Of a stretch of 64,000 nt of DNA, positions 1 to 10,065 are shown piece by piece (the stretch's first letter is position 1; the number at the start of each line of letters is the position of its first letter). The notes under the pieces are model-generated. The model ran no database searches and was not told where the DNA came from. It saw nothing but the letters and a program-made list of their open reading frames with translations. The DNA is from Grifola frondosa (lineage: Eukaryota; Basidiomycota; Agaricomycetes; Polyporales; Grifolaceae): contig LUGG01000014.1 in the NCBI GenBank assembly GCA_001683735.1, forward strand, positions 868,001-932,000. The letters run 5' to 3'. Position numbers and translations under genes: made by a program.

Positions 1-215
1 CACTTACTCTTATTACTGAGCCTGTTCTATGTTCAACATGGAACACACCGAATCATGGGGGCAACATGTAGGAGCCCACACTCAAGTGACATATATATCT
101 GAGCTGTAATGTAGGTTAAGCGAGAATTCAACTGTGATAAATAGCAGGTAACAACTTACTTGTTGATGCTATATGGGTGAATCTTCAATGCCAACATGGG
201 CATAAATTATGAGCA
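1..215. other. Unassigned AT-rich flank
   Basis: I see no gene or repeat here. The sequence is CpG-poor, like the rest of the first 3 kb. Confidence 0.4.
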
Positions 216-755
216 ATGGACAAACAAAAGAATTGGCTCTCAGACTGCATTCCTGAATTTATCAAGGTGCAATCGAAAAATGGGGTGACCCACTTCCACC
301 GCATGATGTATCAGGCATTTCTGCAGACATGGCCTCTCCAGCTGCCAACAACAGAGGAGAAAAGTGCAGCAAAAGGTGACATTGAGAAGACTACCACAGA
401 TAAACTCCAAAAATTCAGAGATGTAAGTTCCAGTCACTAAAATGGTTTGTGTACTCACATGATGATATGCAGCATATTTATTGGTGGTTCCACAACTGAA
501 TGCGCACAGAATCATCTGGTCATAACACCAATCAATGATCAGTGCTGAATCTCATAAAAAAGAAAAACTATCATTTACATCCTCATCAGGTCTACTTGAA
601 GCTTTACAAGGATAGGGTCATGTCTGCTATCAAGAAGCAATATGAAGAGTATTGCAAAGACCTTCCAGAAGGAGCTTTCATGAAGGATGAGTTTGCATTG
701 TGGAACAAGCTTGCCATTGAACTTCTGAAGGCAGAATCAGCAGAGGTGCATGTCA
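216..755 (+). pseudogene. Decayed homeodomain-like gene (family of gene B)
   Basis: The frame is open from ATG 216 to 422, followed by a 50 bp GT-AG intron (423-472). It continues in phase through a WWFHN motif, which resembles the WF-N recognition helix of homeodomain-like proteins, and then reaches two TGA codons (497-499 and 536-538). After these the same frame runs on through HPHQVYLKLYKDRV and an acidic helical stretch to about 755. The order (N-terminal helices, WF motif, basic linker, Y-x-L-Y motif) matches gene B at 51-54 kb. Both stops could be former CGA codons, which fits CpG decay. I call it a dead member of the same fungal family; its molecular function is unknown. Confidence 0.6.
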
Positions 756-764
756 CACCTTTCA

Positions 765-915
765 GTCCAGCACTTCTGTTGGTAACAGTCAGCTGGTCAC
801 CAGCTTTTTCTGTTACCACAGATGAACCAGCCCAGCCCGGTATTCTCATTTTCTCCATATTATCAGCCCAGCCAGCATTCTGTAACCACACTCCAGCTGG
901 ATTCTCGAGCACATG
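765..915. repeat. Degenerate CAGCCC-GCC motif array, old transposon end
   Basis: Short motifs of the form CAGCCCAGCC / CCAGCTGG recur every 30-50 bp beside TTCTGTTACC and TTCTGTAACC. The arrangement matches the left end of the element at 22995-24300 (CAGYCCGGCCGG motifs), with most CpGs lost. It is probably the terminus of an older copy; the other end was not found. Confidence 0.4.
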
Positions 916-1090
916 TCTTGTGGCCAATGAATTGTGCTGTCGGTGAACATCTTCAAATGCAGGAATCACACCCACGTATATCGACTGGCATAGTAAAGCA
1001 AATATCAAAAAGGTTATATCAAATGATGATTCTAATAAGTGCAGCATTTGAGCTCCAAATGCCACCCCAGTATTATCTCTCGGTATCACA

Positions 1091-1735
1091 TTTGTAATTC
1101 ATACCATGTTTGGTAATGACATTTCCAATCTGGCCTTTTCACATTTCCACACAAACTGGTATAATTAATGGAGCAAATACCATTCTCGGTCTGAATGTCA
1201 CAGATAAACATGACATCTATTAAAGACTATTATATAATCAGTAAACACGGGCTTTTTTGACTATCTCTGCACATTGTGGAGTTAACTGCTTGGTGTCCAC
1301 ATTCAATGCACCATACAGTACCGATGTCAAGATATCACAGTGTTCTATTGGTTGTGCATATGAAACAACAAATAACAATGTTCAGTTTATACCATCAGCA
1401 GCATATGTGAATGTTTCATAAGAGAAGCACACCTGTTCATGAAGCAATTGATACAGCTTTCGGTAATGGCATTGTGAATGTGGCCTTTGAGATTGAACAT
1501 GACTGGTATAATTACCGGAGCAAAGAACATTGCCGGTCGGAACATCCCTAAGGTAAACATCAAATGTATTCAACTATTACCGAAGCAGTAAACATGAGCT
1601 GTCTGACTTTTTCTGTGTCATTGTTAACTGCTCAGTATCAATATTCAATGAACTGTATGGTATGTATGTCGTTATGTTGCGGTGTTGAATCGGTCATTTC
1701 AGCGTTCCAAAATGAAACAACAAAAGAAATATCCA
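1091..1735. repeat. Tandem pair of ~300 bp units, period ~350 bp
   Basis: Two direct units (about 1091-1379 and 1441-1735) share a CTGGTATAATTA-GGAGCAAA stretch, a GTAAACA stretch and a terminal ATGAAACAAC. The first unit has lost CpGs that the second keeps. No convincing ORF is present. Confidence 0.5.
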
Positions 1736-1845
1736 TTGATACAATCTGCAGCACAATACATTGACTAATTGTACACCTGCCAAATCCTGCTTCCTTCAAC
1801 TACTTTCAACGAGGGCCACAATTGCCAGTCAGTGATGATCCCACC

Positions 1846-2476
1846 TCACTGCCAGGATGTTCGACCAATTTGAGCATGAACAGCATGGGTGTGGAGGGGA
1901 TGCCATGGAGGGGGGTCGAAGAACAGGGTGGATGAACCACCAGAGTGATTGCTGATGACACTCAGCATGGTGGGCTGCACAGCACGTGGTGTGCCGGGTG
2001 CCACGTTGGTGATCAGGCTGGAGGATGACCCCGGCATGCCACTTCGTGATGTCACAGAATCACCTTCTTCCTCAAGTTCTCTGACTGGGGAGGACCTGCC
2101 CGGTGAGCCGGGTGGAGTGCAGTGCCCAGGGTGAGGGGTGAACAGCCTTTGCATGGTGTGGATGCCGGGGAGGGAGTGGACGGGGAATGTGAAGACATCT
2201 GCTACATCCGGTGAAGTCTGCAAATCAATATTCAAATGGATTTACCGCTGGTAAATGATGACTCACCTGCATGACCCACATGAATGTGACCACGGTCACA
2301 AATGCAATGTATGTGTTGAATGGTGTGGTAAGGTGTGGCAGAATCTGGCCATCCATGGTAATGGAGGCAGCGACCACATGCATTGTTGAAGAGTGCTTGA
2401 GCATGTCAACCACAGTGTTCATCATGTCAGACTCCATCTTATTTGCCTTGAGCTGCTCTTTAGTGGTTTGGCAGGT
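1846..2476 (-). CDS. Unidentified two-exon coding remnant
   Basis: On the minus strand, exon 2476-2267 (70 codons) and exon 2217-1846 (124 codons including the stop) join in phase 0 over a 49 bp intron with GTGAGT and TTTGCAG ends. The first exon has a hydrophobic stretch (YIAFVTVVTFMWVM) that could be one membrane segment. The second is Ser/Pro/Gly-rich with an acidic ELEEEGD patch. An acceptor at 2477 suggests earlier exons, and another open stretch on the same strand lies at 2807-3061. I do not recognise the family. It sits in CpG-poor sequence and may belong to an old transposon. Confidence 0.4.
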
Positions 2477-2806
2477 CTAGAAACCACTCAGCATATGGAC
2501 CATTCCAAACTGTTAGTGAACATATTGCTGACGATACACACTCACAGCATATGCACAAGGGGCTGCATGTGAAGTGTCATCAATGGGGCAAAAATGTGAG
2601 CATTGACGTGAAAATTGCTGGAGTCACATTTGAAGTGGGTGGGAGATTCCATGGTAAAAATGCTGGTTGGATCAATCTGGTGTCAGGTCTATTTAATTGA
2701 AGCGACATAATATTTGGGAGGCATAAGTTTTACTGTCCGTTCCTTCATTGACAGATGGGGCACTTGCCACTATGATGGACTAGACCTACAGCACCAGGAA
2801 AGGCTG

Positions 2807-3066
2807 CTAGTTGACAGGTGTAACCATGCCTGCAGCTTCAGTACTACAATTATAGGGGCTGACCTTAACTATCTCTGCATAGGTAGGCTTGGGGGAGGGT
2901 GAGGCAAAGTCACTTTTGAGCAGCACTCTAATTTTGTTGTCATTTGTTAGCATCAGAAGGTACTTGACCACCATTGGAGAAAAGCCTACTGACAAGATTG
3001 CCAGGGAGTAGTTGGCCAGCTTATGGTCATAAACATAGTTCACACCATCGAAGTCTTTCATGCAGA
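2807..3066 (-). pseudogene. Coding remnant cut by the Ty3 insertion
   Basis: An 84-residue open frame reads MKDFDGVNYVYDHKLANYSL... on the minus strand and is followed by a hydrophobic helix. The frame runs up to the 5' LTR at 3073. Beyond the 3' LTR (10465 upward on the minus strand) it continues for only a few codons before a stop. The function was not recognised. It may be an upstream exon of the 1846-2476 gene. Confidence 0.3.
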
Positions 3067-3072
3067 TGTAGG

Positions 3073-3473
3073 TGTAACAAATTTCCCGATTTGGACATAG
3101 ACGCCCAATAAGCGCTGGGACGCGTCGCGTTGATCACCTGCGAGATCAGGTGATAGGTAGAGGAACGAGTGTCATATTGATGACATTGATTGGTGAGCGG
3201 ATGAGTAAGGTGCTATTGTGGGATAGTAACCATACGTATGCAAACGGACTTTGCTATTTAAGATTGGTTTTTGCTACCTGGAACGTCAGCTCGTTCAACT
3301 TCGTTGAACATTTGCTTTCGTTGCCAGGTAAGCTGTTTGTATATTAGTTGTACTTAATATTAACTTCGTTGAACATTTGCTTTCATTGCCAGCTTCCGCT
3401 CACCGAAACCAATCGTACAAGTCGCAAAACCGGGAGTAAGCCTACTCTGTCGTGGTTTTGGCTATTTGTTACA
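3073..3473 (+). repeat. 5' LTR
   Basis: This 401 bp LTR begins TGTAACAAAT and ends ATTTGTTACA, a perfect 10 bp terminal inversion. It contains a TATA-like TATTTAA (3255-3261). It also holds an intron-like segment 3328-3392 (CCAG|GTAAGC ... TATTAAC ... TTGCCAG) bounded by a duplicated TTGCTTTCRTTGCCAG sequence. A GTTCAAC-TTC-GTTGAAC hairpin sits near the predicted transcript start. Confidence 0.93.
3255..3261 (+). promoter_or_regulatory. LTR TATA box
   Basis: TATTTAA lies about 30 bp upstream of AGCTCGTTCAA (3288-3298), the sequence that can pair with the primer site. Transcription starting near 3285 would place that sequence at the RNA 5' end. The same box is in the other LTRs of the family. 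Confidence 0.55.
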
Positions 3474-4171
3474 GTTTGAACGAGCTTTGCTTACCGTCCC
3501 CCCTCGTCGATTCAGTGACTTCTATCACACGCTACCAGGAGGGCAGCTGGGTGACCATCATTGTGCACAATGACATCGTCTCTGGAGAAGAAGTTGTCGC
3601 TGAGGACGAGGCCGCTGACGTCGTCGCGAGGGCCGCACACTTCATAGGAGAAGTGCCTTCCTACTACCATCCTATTCCCCAGGAGAAGAGGAACGAGTTC
3701 CCTACCGAGATCGCTCGGAACCCCGTCGACACCGCGTACGAACACCGAAGCGTCGAACACTTCGAAGAGACCCGCGCTCTCTACATCGAAGGCGAAGACG
3801 ACTGGAAGCCCCAGGAGTTCGTCGTCACCCCCATCACCGATGACACCCAGCATGTCTTAGGCTACTCCCTTGCAGTCCTCACCGCCATAGGACTCACTCA
3901 GTTCAGCTTCAAACGTGATCGCACTCGCGTTGACGACCTTCGGTGGCACGACAACGCCCGCAACGTCCCATACGACGTTCGTCTCTCCCTGCACCTCCTT
4001 TCCGTCTACTTGACGAACGTGCTCCTTTACCTCGACGACAATCGTCCCCTCCCCCTCTGGGAGATCTTCGACCTAGTCAATTTCCACTTCGCTTTTCGTC
4101 AGATTTACGAAGCACGTGAAACGTGCACAAGTCGTGCGAGGAAGTCGCGGAGCTCGCGAAGCGTCTTTTGA
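3474..4171 (+). CDS. Extra ORF between LTR and gag (ORF0), copy 1
   Basis: This open frame of about 230 codons continues directly from the LTR and contains no ATG. The predicted protein is acidic in its first half (repeated E/D, HFIGEVPSYYHPIP) and hydrophobic-helical in its second (RLSLHLLSVYLTNVLLYLDD). It shows no capsid, zinc-knuckle or enzymatic motif. Compared with the copy at 22133-22862, most differences are synonymous third-position changes, so it has been translated and selected. Copy 1 has lost a base near 4165, which truncates the C-terminus kept in copy 2. Initiation is unexplained: either a non-AUG start or an upstream AUG joined by splicing. I do not recognise the family. Confidence 0.6.
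3476..3486 (+). promoter_or_regulatory. Self-complementary primer binding site
   Basis: TTGAACGAGCT begins 2 bp after the LTR and is the exact reverse complement of AGCTCGTTCAA at 3288-3298 in the LTR. It lacks the TGG expected of a tRNA 3' end. This is the arrangement of Tf1/sushi-type self-primed elements. The second copy has it too (22135-22145 with 21947-21957). Confidence 0.65.
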
Positions 4172-4290
4172 GACCAACGTCCAGTACTGTGAGAAGTATT
4201 GGCTTTAGGAAGGGAACGGCGAGGGTCTAGTATCGTGTACCAATTGTATTCACTCCGCGTGCTTGAGAAAAAGAACTTTTGTTGTGACAC

Positions 4291-4410
4291 ATGTCCAACC
4301 CCGTGATCATTCTTATCGTTACCCAAACTGTCGTCACCATTGTCTCCATCCTCTGCATCATCGGTCTCTTCTACTACCTCCTCCGAACCTACACGGAGGT
4401 TCATATATGA
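4291..4410 (+). CDS. 39-residue single-pass membrane peptide in the leader
   Basis: ATG 4291 to TGA 4410 encodes 39 residues with one hydrophobic segment (VIILIVTQTVVTIVSILCII) followed by aromatic residues and an RTYTE tail. The stop overlaps a following ATG as ATGA. The start and first 13 codons are kept in the truncated copy (22953 onward, MSNLVIVLIVTQT). It may be a real small protein or a chance ORF; the family is unknown. Confidence 0.4.
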   Translation: MSNPVIILIVTQTVVTIVSILCIIGLFYYLLRTYTEVHI

Positions 4411-4486
4411 GTCGCAAGAACTCCCAGGACAGACAGAACAGATCTTCAGCCCACGTCCGCGACTCCCACCCATCTGGACGAGTCTC

Positions 4487-4879
4487 ATGGACGCAGCCGG
4501 ACCATCCGAGAATCCGTGGACACCCGCGGAAGCCATGGCAATTCCACCTCCTCCTTCATAAACTCAGGCCCAACAGGAACTCGAAGCGTTCGTAACCAGG
4601 GTGGTGACGAACCTTCTCGCGGAAGGCCTGACCGATCATACCCGCCGCATCACGACACTCGAGGAAGACTTGACCCCATTGACCCGAGTAGTGAATGCCG
4701 GAGTAGGTCGGGTGAACGGCCTCGAGGAAGAGAACAGGAGCCGGATCGCGGACGCAGTCGCTCTAGCAGACAGAGCATCGAAAGCCGAGGCGAAGGCCCG
4801 TCAAGCCAACCAGGTCATCCAGGAACTCCGGGATGACATCGCTTCGTTGAGGCTGTCGATCAAGAATCTCAAGAAATGA
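4487..4879 (+). pseudogene. Gag N-terminal coiled-coil region
   Basis: From ATG 4487 the frame encodes MDAAGPSENPWTPAEAMA, then reaches one in-frame TAA (4559-4561), and resumes as an 88-residue charged heptad region ending SIKNLKK. The coiled coil resembles the N-terminal assembly region of chromoviral Gag. The stop differs from a serine codon by one base. Confidence 0.6.
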
Positions 4880-5009
4880 TGTCTCGCTCTCGAGAACCCT
4901 CCATCCCGAGGAAGGCCACGCTCTCATACGTTCAAACGTTCGAGCTGGAACGTTTCCTACCGGTCCGCCTCCCCCATTCCAGACCCACGACCCGCTTCAC
5001 CCTCTCCCC

Positions 5010-5265
5010 CACGTCAACTGATGTCGAGCGCGTACCATCCCGAATCGGATGGATCGACCGAGCGTGCAAACCGAACTCTCATGCAGATGCTACGTCAGTG
5101 TGTTGGCTCGACCCAGAAAGACTGGGTCGCGAAACTGCCCACTATAGAATTTGCAATCAATATTGCCCATTCGGATAGCACCGGATACGCACCATTTTTC
5201 TTGAATACCGGTCGGATGCCGCGTGCCATGATTTGGAATGATGCACACAAGGATGAGTATGAGAG
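5010..5265 (+). repeat. Foreign integrase fragment embedded in gag
   Basis: An 87-codon ORF from 5021 encodes the C-terminal half of a gypsy integrase core (SSAYHPESDGSTERANRTL ... FAINIAHSDSTGYAPFFLNTGRMPRAM). This element's own integrase occurs later (8530-9240) and differs in sequence. The fragment lies between the Gag coiled coil and the Gag core, in a different frame from the coiled coil, so it was inserted by recombination. Confidence 0.7.
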
Positions 5266-6164
5266 GGCCCGACGCGCTGCATGAGGGCACTATTCGTAAG
5301 CCCAAGTTCCCTGCTCCCGTGTCCTTCACCAAGCCTATGAAGGAAATGACCGCGGAACAGTGGATGAAGGCATGGGAGACATACTTCATTTATTACGAAG
5401 TCAGATGGTCGACGGATCGTATCGCTTTGATCCTTGGGTCGCTCAAGGAAGGAGCCCTAGACTGGGCGTCCTCTTACAGCGACAATTTCAACAACAATGT
5501 TCCAGTCGGTTCGTGGGAGGAATTTAAGAAGAAGTTTCTCGGACAATACGGATGCCTCGATTCACAATTCGATGCGCAACAGGCGCTGATGCGTCTTCGC
5601 AATGACGGGTCGGTACAGGCATATGCTGAACAGTTCCGTCGCTGGGCCCCCACATCCGGACACAACCAGCAAACCCTCCTTTCACTCCTTCGAACCCAGG
5701 TCAAGCAGTCTATTCGAGATGCGATCACCGGTCATGAAACGCAACCGGACACCTGGGAGAAGTACCTCGAATGGGCCCAACGAGTCGATCAGGCCCGCGG
5801 CACTTACGCCCACCCCGGATCGACTCCACAGCAGTCAAAGACGACTGCTTATCATCATCCCCACTCGCAAACTCAGTCTCATCCCGCTCCGACTCATACC
5901 CGCGACCCCAACGCAATGGACGTTGATTGCGCGGCGGCACGCGCAAAAGGAGCATGTTTTGTCTGCGGCAAGGTGGGCCATCTGGCAAATGCGTGCCCAG
6001 ATAAGAAGCCCAGCGGGAAGTCGATTCGTGACATGAGTATCGACGAGCTAATTCGTCTCGTTGGAAAGAGCTCGTCGAGGAGAAGAAGAAGAAGGCCGTC
6101 GACAAGGGCAAGCAGAAAGAGACTGCTAAGGAACCCGAGTCGTCAGCTAAGATCGAAGAGATAG
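5238..6164 (+). CDS. gag: Gag capsid and nucleocapsid
   Basis: This 308-codon ORF has the retrotransposon gag core (W-x-K-A-W-E-T-Y, GSLKEGALDWASSY, WEEFKKKFLGQYG, AYAEQFRRWA). A CCHC zinc knuckle follows (CFVCGKVGHLANAC, near 5955-5996). The lysine-rich tail changes frame after IRL near 6055; the other frame continues to the stop at about 6208. The start is uncertain because the upstream part is disrupted by the integrase fragment. Gag forms the particle and binds the RNA. Confidence 0.85.
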   Translation: MMHTRMSMRGPDALHEGTIRKPKFPAPVSFTKPMKEMTAEQWMKAWETYFIYYEVRWSTDRIALILGSLKEGALDWASSYSDNFNNNVPVGSWEEFKKKFLGQYGCLDSQFDAQQALMRLRNDGSVQAYAEQFRRWAPTSGHNQQTLLSLLRTQVKQSIRDAITGHETQPDTWEKYLEWAQRVDQARGTYAHPGSTPQQSKTTAYHHPHSQTQSHPAPTHTRDPNAMDVDCAAARAKGACFVCGKVGHLANACPDKKPSGKSIRDMSIDELIRLVGKSSSRRRRRRPSTRASRKRLLRNPSRQLRSKR

Positions 6165-6329
6165 GAGCGATCAGCACGTCATCGTCGACGTGGAACACGG
6201 ATTTTTAGAGCGGCCTCATGTCGTCCCTGCTGACGTGAAGGCCTCTCTCTCTCGCAACCGCTAAACTGTATTAGCGTAACTGAGATATCAAAAAGTCGTC
6301 AGAATTTTGATCTTCCAGTCACAGTAAGC

Positions 6330-6710
6330 GGCAGCAAGGGATCCATACAAACGCAGGCACTCCTAGTTCCGGAGCTTTCTCAGTATTCGTTCACGAAGAC
6401 TTCGTGCGGAAGCACAACGTCGGAGTGAAACCCCTCAAAAAACCCCTAGTCGTCTACAATGCAGATCGATCCGAAAACGAAGGTGGACCAATTCAAGTCT
6501 ATACGGTGTTGAAGTTGAAGATAGGTGATCACGAAACGGAAGTCCCTATGTTAGTGACCAACGTAGGTGACCGAGACCTGATCATAGGCCTCAATTACAT
6601 CCGACACCACAATCCGGAGATAGACTGGGATGCTGGAACCTTAGAGTTTACTAGATGCCCCAGGGATGCGGACCAAGGTTCGCGAAGAAGGATAAGAAGA
6701 AGCCGCAGAT
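6330..6710 (+). pseudogene. Aspartic protease remnant
   Basis: The region encodes FVHEDFVRKHNV, VPMLVTNVGDRDLIIGLNYI and PEIDW, typical of gypsy retropepsins. At the active site the expected D-S-G reads S-S-G with a short deletion in the codons before it, so the catalytic Asp is gone. Confidence 0.65.
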
Positions 6711-7129
6711 GATGGAGGAAGTTGATCGAATCTTGGCATCGACGAAAGGACTTCGTACGACCGAGACAAGTGACGCGAAAGCCCCACCGTGGCCTGCTTG
6801 GGAAGAACGAATGGAACTAGAAGAAGAGTTCATTCGTGCAGATGATGAAGTCCCCCTGGGATACCGCTATTCAAAGCAATACTGGGAGTTTTACAAGGAC
6901 ACAGTGGCCTGGTACGAGGTTGATTCACATAATCCCGAGTCTAACGCAGTTCTCGACCAATGGGTAGAGATTTGTGCAAAGTACACCAAGTCGCAAGAAA
7001 TCGAAGAAGCGGCCCAAGCGGAAAGCAGAAGAAAGGAATGGAAGGAAGATCGTTCCGACCACCTCCACGATTTCGAGGAGTCTTTTCTAAGACGGCATGT
7101 GAACGCTTCCTACAGCAAATCTTACGATC

Positions 7130-7720
7130 ATGCGATTGATTGATGCCGGACCAAAACCTCCCCCATCTTCGAAGGTTTACCCCTTGTCACCGGAAGAAAC
7201 CCGTCAACTGGAGAGTTCTTGGAGAGAACCTCCGAAAGGGTTACATCCTCCATCGAAGAGCCCTGTCGCGCGCAGTCTTCTTTGTGAAAAGAAAGATGGA
7301 TCTCTTCGACTCGTCCAGGACTATCGAAAGCTGAAGCAGTCACGATCAAGAACCGCTATCCACTCCTCGTATCAGCTCTTGATCGACAACTAAAGGGCGC
7401 CAAGTACTTTACGAAGCTTGACCTACGTTGGGGATACAACAACGTCGGATCAAAGATGGTGATCAATGGAAGGCGGCTTTCAGGATGCACCGAGGTCTAT
7501 TTGAACCAACCGTTATGTTTTCGGTCTTCATGGTTCTCCAGGCAGTTCCAAGCGATGATGAACGAGATTCTAAAAGATCTCATTCTCGAAGGGCATGTGG
7601 TGGTTTATCTTGACGATTCTTATTTTCACCACCGACCTTCGCACTCATCGACGATCACGCCGAGGTACTCAAACGCTTGCAGAGTAGAGACTTGTTTTTG
7701 AAACCGGAGAAATGCTTGTT
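7130..7720 (+). pseudogene. pol: Reverse transcriptase, frameshifted
   Basis: RT blocks occur in order but in different frames: KKDGSLRLVQDYRKL, AKYFTKLDLRWGYNN, GDQWKAAFR, QFQAMMNEIL and the catalytic VVVYLDD (about 7600-7620). Single-base indels separate the blocks, so no full-length RT can be made from this copy. Confidence 0.85.
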
Positions 7721-7839
7721 CAGAGCTGTCCATCGACTATCTCGGTATGATTATCTCGCAAACTCCGTCTCCATGGATCCAAAGAAAGTCGAAGGAGTTC
7801 TCGATTGGCCAGCACCAAAACCGTCAAGGAAGTACAAGC

Positions 7840-8290
7840 CTTTCTAGGTTTGCGAATTTCTACCGACGCTTCATTCAAAGCTTCGCAGACGTCTCTAAAC
7901 CGTTGAACGTTTTAACTCGAAAGGGCTTTAAATGGCAATGGGGACAGGAACAGCAACACGCCTTCGAGACCTTGAAACACGCATTCACCTCAGCGCCCAT
8001 CCTAAACTTCCCGATCTGGACCAGCCGTTCAGATTGGAGACGGATGCTTCGGACTTTGCTACAGGTGCTTTTGGAACAGCGAGACGAAGAAGGAGCTTGG
8101 CACCCGGTCGCCTTTTATTCCAAAGGGCTTAACGAACACGAACGCAACTACGAGATTTATGACAAAGGAGTTGCTCGCAATCATTCGTGCCCTGGAAGAA
8201 TATAGGCACTACCTCGAAGGAGGCCCTCACCCGGTTGAATTTGGTCGGACCACAAGAACTTGAATACTTCCGAAAGGCTCAAGACTAACG
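7840..8290 (+). pseudogene. RNase H and thumb region, frameshifted
   Basis: FANFYRRFIQSFADVSKPLN and TRKGFKWQWG mark the RT thumb and connection. ETDASDFATGAF and WHPVAFYSKGLNEHERNYEIYDKG mark gypsy RNase H. At least two frame changes occur between them. Confidence 0.8.
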
Positions 8291-8529
8291 CGTAGACAAG
8301 CTCGTGGTCCTCTATCTTACCCGGTTTCAACTTCACGATTCACACGTCCGGGAAAGACATGCAACGAGCAGCCGCTATCGCGTAGAACCGACCATGAAGA
8401 GGGGGTCGCCTCAGACAACAGAGACAAGGTCTGTTAAAGGGGAGTACTTCCAAGCCCTGCATCCAGCCTGGTCATGCGTCGATCGTCCCCGACCAATCCT
8501 TACTTGATCGCATTCGTGAAGCTCTCACA

Positions 8530-9240
8530 CGTATGAAATCGCGACCGAGGATTCAAAAGGCGATGGCTCATGGCCCACGTGAACTCACTGCTGGTCTACA
8601 AGACTGGAATGTAGACAACGGCCTACTGCTACACCGAGGAAAGTCTACGTTCCGAAGGACAGATGCTATTCGCAAGGAAATCGTTCAATTACACCATGAT
8701 CATCCTACCGCTGGTCATCCAGGATGCTGGAAGACGTACGAACTTGTCAGCCGTAACTATTGGTGGCCGGGCTCTCAGTGTATGTCCGGAACTACGTCGA
8801 CGGCTGTGACGCTTGTCAACGTAACAAAACATTTCCTCGACAACCGTACGGTCCTCTACAGCCCAACGAAATTCCAGACCAACCTTGGGACATTACGACA
8901 GTCGACTTGATCACGGGCCTACCTGAAAGCTCTGAACACGATGCCATTATGGTCTTGCCGATCGAATGATGAAACGAGCACGGTTCTTCCCCGTTCATGG
9001 TACGATCGACGCTCAAGAAGTCGCCGAGGTATATTATCGAGAAATATGGTCACAGCATGGATTGCCGAAGAAGATCATCTCGGACCGTGGAACCAGTTCG
9101 CGTCACGAGTGTTTAGGAGCTGTGCAAGTTCTCGAAATAACCTCTGCCATGCCACCGCTTACATCCACAAACCGACGGTCAAACAGAACGGATAAACCAG
9201 GAACTCGAACAATATTTACGCATTTACTGTAACTTCCGCC
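8530..9240 (+). pseudogene. Integrase zinc finger and catalytic core, frameshifted
   Basis: The HHCC finger is visible (LHHDHPTAGHPG ... CDACQRNK). It is followed by the core (TTVDLITGLPES as the first Asp region, IISDRGTSS as the second) and a garbled stretch ahead of the third acidic residue. Frame breaks lie at about 8770, 8965 and 9100. Confidence 0.8.
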
Positions 9241-9325
9241 AAGACGATTGGCACGATAAACTTATGAAGCGGAATTCGCGTACAATAACCAAGCTCACGA
9301 GTCCACCAAGGTTTCTCCATTCTAC

Positions 9326-9950
9326 GTGGACTTAGGACGTCATCCACGGGCAATGCCAGATCTTGTTACAGCAGTACGACACCCAGACTTGGACACCCTC
9401 ATGCGCGAACGTGAAGCTGCCCGAAAGAAATCACAGGCAGCATTGCAACTTGCAGCAGATCATATGAAATGTTACTATGATCATCAGGTACAGCACACGC
9501 CTCAGTTCAAAGTCGGTGATCTAGTCTGGCTGGACGCGCGTAACATTCGTACAGAGCAGCCAAGCAAAAAGCTGAGCGCAAAACGTCATGGTCCGTTCGA
9601 AATTCTCGAACAGGTTTCACCGCTCAACTTTAGGCTTAAGCTCCCTCGAACTTGGCATATCCATCCAGTCTTCCATGTGTCCTTGCTGTCAGCCCATAAA
9701 ACAGATCAAATTCCAGGCTGGAAGCCGACGAAACCGCCTGCGGTCATCATTGAAGGAGAACCTGAGTACGAAGTTGAAAAGGTTCTCGATTCGCGATGTT
9801 CCTAATCGTCTTCAGTACCTCGTAAAATGGTAGGATACCCCAATCCGAGAATTCTTGGGAACCTCCTCAATCTTGACAATGCCGCCAATCTCGTGCTGAT
9901 TTCCATCGAACACACCCCTCCGCTCCACGACAAATCAGCCAATTATCGAT
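9326..9950 (+). CDS. Integrase C-terminus with chromodomain
   Basis: A 159-codon ORF carries the GPY/F-type module ([30 protein letters not shown]) followed by the start of a chromodomain ([11 protein letters not shown]). The chromodomain continues in the next frame as LQYLVKW, then NLDNAANLV and IEHTPP. In chromoviruses this domain guides insertion to chromatin marks. That would fit the position of this element in decayed, probably heterochromatic sequence, which is an inference. Confidence 0.8.
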
Positions 9951-10051
9951 GAACATGCATTTTCAACGTTGATCAACTAACTGTTGTCGATAAACTGCCG
10001 GGATTTGGACAAGAGGCTTGTTGGTCACGAAGCTCGTCGGAGAAACTCGCC

Positions 10052-10065
10052 TGAAGAGGGGGTAA
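10052..10065 (+). promoter_or_regulatory. Polypurine tract
   Basis: TGAAGAGGGGGTAA directly precedes the 3' LTR and is the expected plus-strand primer. Confidence 0.7.

Noticed and set aside
3512..3853. 113-codon minus-strand ORF over ORF0
   Set aside because: It is a shadow. Substitutions between the two Ty3 copies fall on third positions of the plus-strand frame.
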